Positions 57,273-64,000 of a stretch of 64,000 bases of DNA are shown one piece after another; the stretch's first letter is position 1; each line of letters opens with the position of its first letter. A model generated the notes under the pieces. That model made no database searches and was not told where the DNA came from. It was given only the letters and a program-made list of their open reading frames with translations. Source of the stretch: Pseudoalteromonas ruthenica (GTDB lineage Bacteria > Pseudomonadota > Gammaproteobacteria > Enterobacterales > Alteromonadaceae); assembly GCF_008808095.1 (NCBI RefSeq), contig NZ_CP023396.1:3055501-3119500 (forward strand), in the 5' to 3' direction. The position numbers were made by a program, and so were the translations under genes.

Positions 57273-57419
57273 TGTACTTAGCCTTTTAAACAGGGCGCAA
57301 TTGGCCTCATAGCGCTAAGAATACCATGCAATGCCTAGGCAGAGAAAACCGCTGCAGGGCATTGTCTAGCACCCTGCTAACAATTGATTGTAACAACAGC
57401 CCCTAGCTCGTTAGCGCGG

Positions 57420-58901
57420 TCATTTGTAATGCGCGTACATCTCATCCAAGGTTTGCGACAAACCGTCTTCTTGCACCACGCGCACATGCTGACGATTCAG
57501 GCCACGTATGTTATTCACCCCACAGGAGTGAGCAATCAGACCGATGCCATAGTGAATATATTTGTTGTAGTTCGCAACGCGCTGAGTTTTATCAACCACA
57601 TCAAGCCCTTTCATCAGTTTCGGGTTATGGGTGGTGATCCCTGTGGGACAAGTATCTTTGCTGCATTGCAGCGCCTGAATACACCCCAAGGAAAACATGT
57701 GGCCACGAGCCGAGACCACGAAGTCAGCGCCCAAGGCAATCGCCCAGGCCACTTTGGAAGGCACAATCAACTTGCCAGAAACAACGACACGAATACGACC
57801 ACGTAATCCATTACGCTCTAGCAAGTCGACCACCCAAGGCAGGCTCTCTTTCAATGGCAAACCAACCGAGTCCAGCAGCGGTTGAGGGGCGGCGCCAGTG
57901 CCACCATCGGCGCTATCAATAGTGATAAAATCTGGCGCACTGTGCTCGCCACGTTGTTTAATCAGGGCCACCAGTTGCTCAAGCCACTGAGTTTCCCCTA
58001 ATACCGCTTTAAATCCCGTTGGCTTCCCGGTCACCTCACGCACGTGGTTTATCATATCCAGCAAATCACTAACGCTTTTAATTTCCGGATGTCCATTCGG
58101 GCTAATGGAGTCTTTGCCCTCAGGAATGCCCCGAATTTTGGCGATTTCAGCGTTGACCTTAACCCCAGGTAACATCCCACCTTTACCGGGCTTTGCACCT
58201 TGACTCATTTTGATCTCGAACATTTTCACTTGCTCGTGGGCCGCCACTTCCTTGAGTTTATGATCACTGAGCTGGCCATGCTCATCACGCACCCCATATT
58301 TGGCGGTGCCAATTTGAAAGACAATATCGGCGCCACCCTCAAGGTGATAGGGGCTCAATCCCCCCTCACCGGTATTCATCCAACACCCCGCTTGGCGGGC
58401 TCCGCGCGATAGCGCCAACACGGCGCGTTTAGATAAAGCGCCATAACTCATGCCAGAGATATTAAACACCGCCTTCGCGGTGTAGGGGTGGCGAGATTGC
58501 TCACCGAGCACAATGGGCTCAGGGTCGATGGCGTCTTCTTCTAAGGTGGGAAAGGCACAATTCATAAACATAATAGTGCCGGCGGGGTCTAAGCTTTGTG
58601 TGGAGCCAAATGCGGAGGTGCGATCAACATTTTTCGCTGCTTTGTATACCCAGCTGCGCTCGGCACGGTTGAACGGCATTTCTTCACGGTCCATGGCGAA
58701 GAAATATTGCCGAAAAAACTCGCCTTGGCGCTCGAAAAAATAACGAAACCGACCAATAACTGGATAGTTTCGACGAATTGCATGCTTGTTTTGATTAACA
58801 TCAACAATATAAAAATAAATCACCACCAGTACGATGATGCCCAACGCCAGTAAAAACAGACTGGTCAAAAAGTCGATGGCGTAAATGAAAAAGTCGCTCA
58901 T
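57420..58901 (-). CDS. Membrane-anchored glutamate-synthase-like FMN protein
   Basis: 493 aa. An N-terminal membrane helix (FLTSLFLLALGIIVLVVIYF) precedes the GltB-type central FMN/Fe-S domain: NISGMSYGALSKRAV, GEGGLSPYHLEGGADIVFQIG, MSQGAKPGKGGMLPG, IDSADGGTGAAPQPLLDS and CIQALQCSKDTCPTGI, with a cysteine cluster binding an Fe-S centre. It lacks the glutaminase domain of true glutamate synthase. The acceptor and reaction are unknown; family members are common in marine bacteria. Confidence 0.9.
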   Translation of the reverse strand: MSDFFIYAIDFLTSLFLLALGIIVLVVIYFYIVDVNQNKHAIRRNYPVIGRFRYFFERQGEFFRQYFFAMDREEMPFNRAERSWVYKAAKNVDRTSAFGSTQSLDPAGTIMFMNCAFPTLEEDAIDPEPIVLGEQSRHPYTAKAVFNISGMSYGALSKRAVLALSRGARQAGCWMNTGEGGLSPYHLEGGADIVFQIGTAKYGVRDEHGQLSDHKLKEVAAHEQVKMFEIKMSQGAKPGKGGMLPGVKVNAEIAKIRGIPEGKDSISPNGHPEIKSVSDLLDMINHVREVTGKPTGFKAVLGETQWLEQLVALIKQRGEHSAPDFITIDSADGGTGAAPQPLLDSVGLPLKESLPWVVDLLERNGLRGRIRVVVSGKLIVPSKVAWAIALGADFVVSARGHMFSLGCIQALQCSKDTCPTGITTHNPKLMKGLDVVDKTQRVANYNKYIHYGIGLIAHSCGVNNIRGLNRQHVRVVQEDGLSQTLDEMYAHYK

Positions 58902-59029
58902 CAGCTAACCCCTTGTTGTCCCTAATGCTATGCAGATTTACATATAGTGAGGCAATTGACCAGACTGTTAATAGGGTTATTTTCTTTCTACCTAGAGTAC
59001 AGCGATTGAAACAAAAGTACGCAGCACCA

Positions 59030-59335
59030 TTAGTAATAACCGTTTTTGCCGTAGGGCACTTCTAAAGTGTTATCTTGTTGGCGAGTCGGCTGACCGCACA
59101 TTTCATCGTAAGCACTGCTATGGCGCAGTACCATGGCGTGATAGGCAATATCATCGAACAGCTTTTGAATATGCAATGGGCTATTGGCTTTGAGAATCTC
59201 GCCTCGAGGGTCTTTGACATAGTATTCAATATTGTTGATTACTACCGATACTTGATACAACGCCATATCCAATGAGTGGATCACTACTTTTTGAATCGGT
59301 TGATGATGCTGCAGGTTAGTAAAGTCGATACCCAT
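59030..59335 (-). CDS. DUF6482-type small protein
   Basis: 101 aa from ATG 59335 (GGAG seven bases upstream). Sequence VVIHSLDMALYQVSVVINNIEYYVKDPRG and SPLHIQKLFDDI fits small Alteromonadales/Pseudomonas proteins grouped as DUF6482. No signal or membrane segment. Function unknown. Confidence 0.75.
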   Translation of the reverse strand: MGIDFTNLQHHQPIQKVVIHSLDMALYQVSVVINNIEYYVKDPRGEILKANSPLHIQKLFDDIAYHAMVLRHSSAYDEMCGQPTRQQDNTLEVPYGKNGYY

Positions 59336-59435
59336 GATTTGCTCCAAACATTAAGGTTTAAAGCTATACGTAAGCAAAGGCCATGGCGATTAAAGCATGC
59401 TATGATGGCCTTGTCCGTTAGTTACAGTAATAATC

Positions 59436-60134
59436 ATGTCACCGCCTATTCGTGTCGCTAAGTTTTTATCTCATGCTGGCGTTTGCTCACGCCGCCAAGC
59501 CTCAAGACTGATTACCGCCGAGCGAGTGAGAGTCAACGGTGCCTTGGCGCAACACATTACCCATGTCAGTCCCTATGACCATATCACTGTGGATGGCGAG
59601 GAAGTGCGGGGACTGGCGCCGAAACGTTATTTTGCTTATCACAAACCGGTGGGCATTGATTGCAAGCTGCAACCACACAACCCTCAAAGTCTTATTCATC
59701 ACCTCCCAGCAGGGCCCCGTGTTTACCCGGTTGGTCGCCTTGATAAAGACTCACGCGGATTACTGATATTGACCAATGACGGTGCGCTGTGCCAACGCCT
59801 CTCACACCCCGACTTTGCGCATCAAAAAGAGTATTGGGTTGAAGTTGATAAACCATTAAACCCCGAGTTTTTTGTGCAAATGCGCAGTGGCATTACTCTG
59901 GGCGAACACACGACGCGTCCCTGTGTTTGCGAACCTCTTTCAACAACTCGCTTTAAAATCATCCTGACCCAAGGGCTTAATCGGCAAATTCGTAAAATGG
60001 CGAAGCACTGCGGCTACCGGGTCACCGACCTTATGCGTGTGCGTATAGGAGACTATGTACTGCAACCCGAGCGGATCAACGAACACCATTTTCAAGCACT
60101 GACAGCGGAGCAGGTGTACGGATTACAAAAATAA
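59436..60134 (+). CDS. rluF: RluF/RsuA-family pseudouridine synthase
   Basis: 232 aa. N-terminal S4 domain (VAKFLSHAGVCSRRQASRLI) then the catalytic domain with Asp in VGRLDKDSRGLLILTNDG (~110) and FKIILTQGLNRQIRKMAKHCG. GLNRQIRKM with the short C-terminus favours RluF (23S U2604) over RsuA or RluB. It lies just before the BlaI operator region. Confidence 0.88.
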   Translation: MSPPIRVAKFLSHAGVCSRRQASRLITAERVRVNGALAQHITHVSPYDHITVDGEEVRGLAPKRYFAYHKPVGIDCKLQPHNPQSLIHHLPAGPRVYPVGRLDKDSRGLLILTNDGALCQRLSHPDFAHQKEYWVEVDKPLNPEFFVQMRSGITLGEHTTRPCVCEPLSTTRFKIILTQGLNRQIRKMAKHCGYRVTDLMRVRIGDYVLQPERINEHHFQALTAEQVYGLQK

Positions 60135-60149
60135 CTTGACGACATTGAC

Positions 60150-60186
60150 TACAAGTGTAATCTTTAGTTTAAGAATTACATTTGTG
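60150..60186 (+). promoter_or_regulatory. BlaI/MecI-type operators and promoter
   Basis: TACA-AG-TGTA (60150-60159) and TACA-TT-TGTG (60177-60186) are TACA-N2-TGTA dyads of the BlaI/MecI kind. They overlap a probable promoter (TTGACG at 60136, TAATCT at 60158). Autoregulation of the blaI-type gene is inferred. Confidence 0.68.
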
Positions 60187-60195
60187 AGCAATACT

Positions 60196-60573
60196 ATGAT
60201 CGAGTTGTCGAAAGCCGAATTTGCCGTTATGGAAGCCCTTTGGCAAGGCCATCCAGCGAAAGCCAGCGAGGTGGTTGCACGCCTGAGCGACGACACCCAG
60301 TGGCATGAAAAAACCATAAAAACGCTGTTAGGCCGACTAGTAAAAAAACAGGCGGTCAGCTTTGAAAAACAGGGCCGTTTATACAGTTACACACCCACAA
60401 TTGGCCGCGAAGAATATACCCTCAAGCAAAGTAAAAGCTTAATACAACGATTTTTCAGTGGCCGTATTGCGCCATTAGTCAGCGGTTTTGCGAAAACAGA
60501 GCAACTGTCACAGCAAGATATCAACGAACTCAAAGCCGTTATAAAAGAGTGGGAAGACCAACAAGGAAAGTAA
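60196..60573 (+). CDS. BlaI/MecI-family transcription repressor
   Basis: 125 aa from ATG 60196 (MIELSKAEFAVMEALW); upstream in-frame codons overlap the operator. Winged-helix domain with AKASEVVARLSDDTQWHEKTIKTLLGRLVKK and a C-terminal dimerisation helix. In characterised systems a membrane M56 protease partner triggers cleavage of the repressor. That partner gene starts one base after the stop. Confidence 0.92.
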   Translation: MIELSKAEFAVMEALWQGHPAKASEVVARLSDDTQWHEKTIKTLLGRLVKKQAVSFEKQGRLYSYTPTIGREEYTLKQSKSLIQRFFSGRIAPLVSGFAKTEQLSQQDINELKAVIKEWEDQQGK

Positions 60574-60574
60574 T

Positions 60575-61774
60575 ATGTTTGCCTGGATCATCGCCCAACA
60601 AGCTTGGCTCTCTGCGTTGTTAATAACACTTGTTATTGTCGAGCGCTATGCCCTTAAATCATTGACCGCCCGTTTTATATACGGCCTGTGGCTTGTGGTT
60701 CCTGCAGCGCTCGTAGCGCACCATGTTGAGCTCAGCCAGTCAGTGGCATCACCCACAGTGCTAAACAGTTACATCGTGACGCCTCTGCAGCATGCGAGTA
60801 CGCACGTTAGCATGAATTGGGAAATCGCTTATTGGTTAGTGGTCACAGTGTTATTGCTAGGTGTTTTCTTGCAGCATGCACAGTTTCAACGCCGCATAGG
60901 CGCTAAACTGACCAGCACTGCCAACGTAAGTAATGCATCACTGCCTATTTACGAGAGCACAAAAATAAGCTCCCCCATGCTTATCGGCTTTATAAGGCCA
61001 CGTATTGTGCTACCTAGCTATTTGGTAACACAGCATAACCCCGACACCTTGGCTTTGATGATTGAACATGAGCATGTGCACCTAAGACGCCATGACAACA
61101 TCATTAATGCCGCTGCGTTAGGTTGTGTGATTTTAATGTGGTTCAACCCACTAACATGGCTAGGATACTTCAGCTTAAGACGCACCCAAGAGCTGGCCTG
61201 CGATGAACTAGTACTGGCAAACAAATCGGCCACACAGCGCTTGCTGTATGGCAAATCCATGGTCGAGTGTGCGAGTCGTTCGCAACTGCATAGCTTGGCT
61301 TATTCATACTACGGAGATAAAAACATGATGTTACAACGCTTACATAATATGCAATCGGCGAATCGGGGTCATATCGTCGCTAAAGTGCTGAGTATTTTAC
61401 TCGCATTCGCGAGCCTAACGCTGATTGCCACAACACAAGCAGGTGAAGGGCACAATCAAGACAAAACCGACCAACCGCAAGCAGTGATGCGCATAGAACC
61501 AAAGTACCCAATTGAGGCTGCGGAACAAAACATTTCCGGTTCTGTGGTTTTGCGATTCCAAATTGCGCAAGATGGTTCGGTGAACAATGTTACGGTGGTG
61601 AAATCACAGCCGGCCCAAGTGTTTGACAAAGAGGCGGTGCGTGCGCTTGAACAATGGCAGTACCAGCCTTATTCGGATCCTGAGCATGAGCACCTAGTGC
61701 AACTTGATTTCAAACTCAGCAACGACGTGCAATTGCCTGATTTAACCGAGCGCATTAACGTCACTTCGCACTAA
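60575..61774 (+). CDS. M56 (BlaR1-type) membrane protease fused to a TonB C-terminal domain
   Basis: 399 aa. Membrane helices in the first ~110 residues, an M56 zinc site in MIEHEHVHLRRHDN (~165), a further helix around 275-290, then instead of a penicillin-binding sensor a TonB_C domain (~305-390: MRIEPKYPIEAAEQNISGSV, SVNNVTVVKSQP, ALEQWQYQP). Coupled to the BlaI-type repressor. This sensor-protease/energy-transducer fusion may sense envelope state or transport; no beta-lactamase gene is near. Confidence 0.9.
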   Translation: MFAWIIAQQAWLSALLITLVIVERYALKSLTARFIYGLWLVVPAALVAHHVELSQSVASPTVLNSYIVTPLQHASTHVSMNWEIAYWLVVTVLLLGVFLQHAQFQRRIGAKLTSTANVSNASLPIYESTKISSPMLIGFIRPRIVLPSYLVTQHNPDTLALMIEHEHVHLRRHDNIINAAALGCVILMWFNPLTWLGYFSLRRTQELACDELVLANKSATQRLLYGKSMVECASRSQLHSLAYSYYGDKNMMLQRLHNMQSANRGHIVAKVLSILLAFASLTLIATTQAGEGHNQDKTDQPQAVMRIEPKYPIEAAEQNISGSVVLRFQIAQDGSVNNVTVVKSQPAQVFDKEAVRALEQWQYQPYSDPEHEHLVQLDFKLSNDVQLPDLTERINVTSH

Positions 61775-61786
61775 TTCGCGACCAAC

Positions 61787-61834
61787 AAAAACACAAAGCA
61801 AGCCCCTTAAATTAGGTGCTTGCTTTGTGTTTTT
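61787..61834. terminator. Terminator after the M56-TonB gene
   Basis: AAAAACACAAAGCAAGC and GCTTGCTTTGTGTTTTT are perfect complements (17 bp) around a 14-nt loop; usable from both convergent genes. Confidence 0.93.
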
Positions 61835-61853
61835 CGTTAACACCAGAAAAGTG

Positions 61854-62237
61854 CTAAATACTCAGTGCGATCATAGCAATGGGACAGGCATAAGAAACCG
61901 CCCAAATTAATGAGCGCAGCAAATGTAAATCAAACCAATAGCAAAGACAGTACAACACCCGCGCAACAATATAGCTGATAGCTAAGGTATCCATAACTGC
62001 GGCTTGTTTATTGGCGCCAATCACCACAGCTAATGCCACAGCAAAAATAATCAGGGACTCGAAGCTATTTTGGTGTGCTGCTAATGCTCTTGCGCCAAAG
62101 CCGGTAAGCGCGTGTTGTTGCGCCCTAGGGTGGCGATTATCGTACCCCCCTTGCTGGTTCTGCGCCCAAGCGAGCGGCGCTTTGGCAAGTATAGGTAACA
62201 CACAGGCGATCAACGCACACACAACTAATACACTCAT
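61854..62237 (-). CDS. MAPEG-family membrane protein
   Basis: 127 aa with four helices. NRHPRAQQHALTGFGARALAAHQNSFESLIIF is the classic MAPEG core, with the Glu/Asn/Arg positions of the glutathione site, and YIVARVLYCLCYWFDLHLLRSLIW follows. Bacterial members of this type have no established substrate. Confidence 0.93.
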   Translation of the reverse strand: MSVLVVCALIACVLPILAKAPLAWAQNQQGGYDNRHPRAQQHALTGFGARALAAHQNSFESLIIFAVALAVVIGANKQAAVMDTLAISYIVARVLYCLCYWFDLHLLRSLIWAVSYACPIAMIALSI

Positions 62238-62464
62238 AATCGTTCCTTTTTAAAGGCCACAGGCTTGGTACTACCCTAATCCAATGATAAGCCCGGTGCT
62301 AGGTTATTGTTTTTTACGCATCACAGCTCCTATTTTAGCCCCTAAAACAGACACCAAGGTTAAATAATTGTAAATTTCAGCTTGCAATTGTACCTCTTTA
62401 GTCTATTTTCTGATCGGAGGTCACACCTCTACCCTGATGGAAATAACAATCAACAGGAACACAC

Positions 62465-63319
62465 ATGAAAATAAAACTAATCTCTCTCGCGCTTACGCTC
62501 GGAATGAGCCAAGGCGTTTTTGCAACTGAGGGCGTTGCCTTCATTCACGGCACAGGCCAGCAAAGCGATGCCTATAACGACTACTGGACCAGTGGTTTTG
62601 TTGATAAGGTTCGCCAAGGCATTGCCAACCCCAATAACTTTACGGTGATTAATTGTGACTTTGAGCAGTTTATGTGGGCCGAAGGCGCCGCAGGTTGCCT
62701 AGCCGACTCATTAAACAGCTTTATTGCCAACAAAAATATTACTGACTTAACGCTGATCACTCATTCAAACGGCGGCAATGTCGTGCGTTGGATCCTCTCC
62801 AACCCCACGTGGGATAGCCGTTACCCAAGTATCATCAATAAAGTCAATCACACCATCGCCTTGGCCCCTTCCAGTGGCGGCACCCCTTTGGCCGATGCGG
62901 TGATTGCCGGTAACACCTTTGAACAAGGGTTAGGTTGGATCCTCGGCTACGGCAATGACGCAGTAAAACAACAGCAAGTATCTTGGATGGCTGCTTATAA
63001 TGCCGAGTGGTTAAAAGGTACACCGAATCGCCCAACCCTCCCCTCACGTTTTGAAACCGTGATCGGCAGCGACGTTGAATCTGCGGTGTGGGATTCGGAT
63101 AGTTATTGCGGTGGTTATCAAAATCAAGTTGGCCTAGAGGTCACGCAAAACTGGCTTGATAACTGCTCCGACGGCTTTCTGGAGTGCAGTTCTCAAGCTC
63201 TAGCGGGCTCGGTATGGTTTACCGATAAATCACGCACCCGTGGCAGTGAGCCACTAAGCCACCAGCAAAGTCGTCGCGACTGCTTTGGCCTGGGCGATAT
63301 GCTGAAAAACAGAATATAG
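62465..63319 (+). CDS. Secreted lipase-like alpha/beta hydrolase
   Basis: 284 aa, signal peptide ending GVFAT. VAFIHGTG forms the oxyanion region and LITHSNGGNVVRWI the nucleophile elbow (THSNGG, serine ~101); asparagine after serine differs from the usual GHSMGG. PSSGGTPLADAV resembles a triacylglycerol-lipase lid region. Several cysteines in the C-terminal half suggest disulphides, consistent with export. Linked to the next gene, nine bases downstream. Confidence 0.8.
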   Translation: MKIKLISLALTLGMSQGVFATEGVAFIHGTGQQSDAYNDYWTSGFVDKVRQGIANPNNFTVINCDFEQFMWAEGAAGCLADSLNSFIANKNITDLTLITHSNGGNVVRWILSNPTWDSRYPSIINKVNHTIALAPSSGGTPLADAVIAGNTFEQGLGWILGYGNDAVKQQQVSWMAAYNAEWLKGTPNRPTLPSRFETVIGSDVESAVWDSDSYCGGYQNQVGLEVTQNWLDNCSDGFLECSSQALAGSVWFTDKSRTRGSEPLSHQQSRRDCFGLGDMLKNRI

Positions 63320-63328
63320 GAGCCAGAC

Positions 63329-64000
63329 ATGAAATACACACTAACCCTGAGTGCTCTGGCGATGATGACCAGCGCCGCAATGGCCAATGAACAAACCATA
63401 TATCAGTGGCCTAATGTATATCAAGGCGACAACACCAGCTTGCAACAGTTAACAAAAAGCAGCCATGAATACTGGCAAACGGTCAGTGGTCGAGAGCTTA
63501 AACAAGGTGTGGCTGTGCACGTAACCCAAGCCGACCACCTCATCCGCGTTGCGCCAAAAGCGCGTTTTGACAGCGGCACCGTGATTAAACCGCAGCAGTT
63601 GCAAATGGATAAACTGCAACTGCGAGATGCAAAAACTAACGCCACACTGGCGCTAAAAAGCATAGCTGCACAGCAACAAATGCACCAAGCGGGCTTTAAA
63701 GATGGCAGTGTTGCCATTCAACTCAAAAATGTCAGTGCGCAGGGCAAACCGATGCTGCAAAGTACTCAGCCATTGGGTGACGATGACCAATACTTAGTGC
63801 ATGTGGTAGAGAAAGGTTCGCCCTATGCACTGAAAGCCCACGCTGATTTCAGGGTCGATGAACAACAGCGTTCTCTTGCTATGGATTTATCTATGGCGCA
63901 GCAGGGCAACGCTAGCAAGGCTGCCAACAATGTTTCGCTGCGCGTTCACAGCCCGGTGGATGAACAACTCTCTGCTCGTTACGCCAATGGTAAAGTGATT
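63329..64000 (+). CDS. Exported protein, possibly DUF4785 (3' end cut off)
   Basis: 224 residues visible; the frame is open at the window edge. Signal peptide (MKYTLTLSALAMMTSAAMA) then IYQWPNVYQGDNTSLQQLTK and beta-rich sequence (YLVHVVEKGSPYALKAHADF). The pattern resembles Pseudoalteromonas/Legionella DUF4785 proteins. AGGAGCC lies eight bases before the ATG. Co-transcribed with the lipase-like gene; may assist its export or act on the same target. Confidence 0.7.
   Translation, partial: MKYTLTLSALAMMTSAAMANEQTIYQWPNVYQGDNTSLQQLTKSSHEYWQTVSGRELKQGVAVHVTQADHLIRVAPKARFDSGTVIKPQQLQMDKLQLRDAKTNATLALKSIAAQQQMHQAGFKDGSVAIQLKNVSAQGKPMLQSTQPLGDDDQYLVHVVEKGSPYALKAHADFRVDEQQRSLAMDLSMAQQGNASKAANNVSLRVHSPVDEQLSARYANGKVI

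Noticed and set aside
60575..61774. Beta-lactam sensor BlaR1
   Set aside because: The penicillin-binding sensor domain is missing and is replaced by TonB_C; no beta-lactamase gene is nearby.

Overview
The window is chromosomal DNA of a marine gammaproteobacterium, most likely an Alteromonadales member close to Pseudoalteromonas. The assignment rests on the murB-birA-coaX-tRNA-tuf order, the gammaproteobacterial S10 ribosomal operon, a large TonB-dependent receptor, the CrbS/CrbR-type acetate sensor pair, the M56-TonB fusion regulator and the overall protein similarity. No rRNA operon, CRISPR array, prophage or transposase is visible.

Layout. 1-5.8 kb (minus strand): a Ktr-type K+ transporter (ktrB cut by the window edge, ktrA) beside a KdpDE-like two-component pair; then an arylamine N-acetyltransferase, a periplasmic solute-binding-like protein and a GT29 (sialyltransferase-type) protein. 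5.9-11.1 kb: complete S10 operon rpsJ-rplC-rplD-rplW-rplB-rpsS-rplV-rpsC-rplP-rpmC-rpsQ with promoter, leader attenuator and terminator. 11.5-14 kb: plsB. 14-16.4 kb: palindromic REP-like repeats and a secreted S41 peptidase lying between two inverted ~45-bp repeats. 16.4-18.7 kb: tesB, an EVE-domain protein, an AIM24-type protein. 18.7-30.4 kb: a ketone-body/3-hydroxybutyrate block (CoA transferase subunits, 3-hydroxybutyrate dehydrogenase, secreted MetX-like esterase, GntP-type permease), a divergent TonB receptor, and a CrbR/CrbS-like regulator pair. 30.5-34 kb: a DUF3857/transglutaminase membrane protein and a PlsC-like acyltransferase.

34-37.9 kb is an AT-richer island bounded by ~120-bp composite palindromic repeats. 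It carries a protein with a papain-like Cys/His signature, translationally coupled to an exported beta-propeller-like protein (an effector/immunity-like arrangement), and a frameshifted lipoprotein gene. 37.9-42.5 kb: the tRNA-Thr-Tyr-Gly-Thr-tuf operon, coaX, birA, murB. 42.5-46.4 kb: an M1 aminopeptidase, a DUF2057 protein, hinT, a CsgD-like regulator. 46.5-48.2 kb: three small exported or membrane hypotheticals with one attC-like structure, suggesting integron cassettes. 48.3-50 kb: a tautomerase/NTF2/GST operon with a divergent HxlR regulator. 50-57 kb: hybrid histidine kinase, GDP-mannose enzyme manC, GST, omega-amidase-like hydrolase, DUF4153 membrane protein. 57-64 kb: DUF2132 protein, membrane-anchored glutamate-synthase-like oxidoreductase, RluF-type pseudouridine synthase, a BlaI/M56-TonB regulatory pair with two dyad operators, MAPEG protein, secreted lipase-like hydrolase and a truncated exported protein.

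How it works together: the 18.7-30.4 kb block reads as uptake and oxidation of 3-hydroxybutyrate or its esters to acetoacetate and acetyl-CoA, with an acetate-type sensor pair next door and a repeated dyad in the divergent promoter region. The two translation clusters have lost their usual neighbours (no str or spc operon beside S10, no secE/nusG after tuf), indicating rearrangement. The strongest candidates for something undescribed are the 35.5-37.5 kb pair and the repeats around it.
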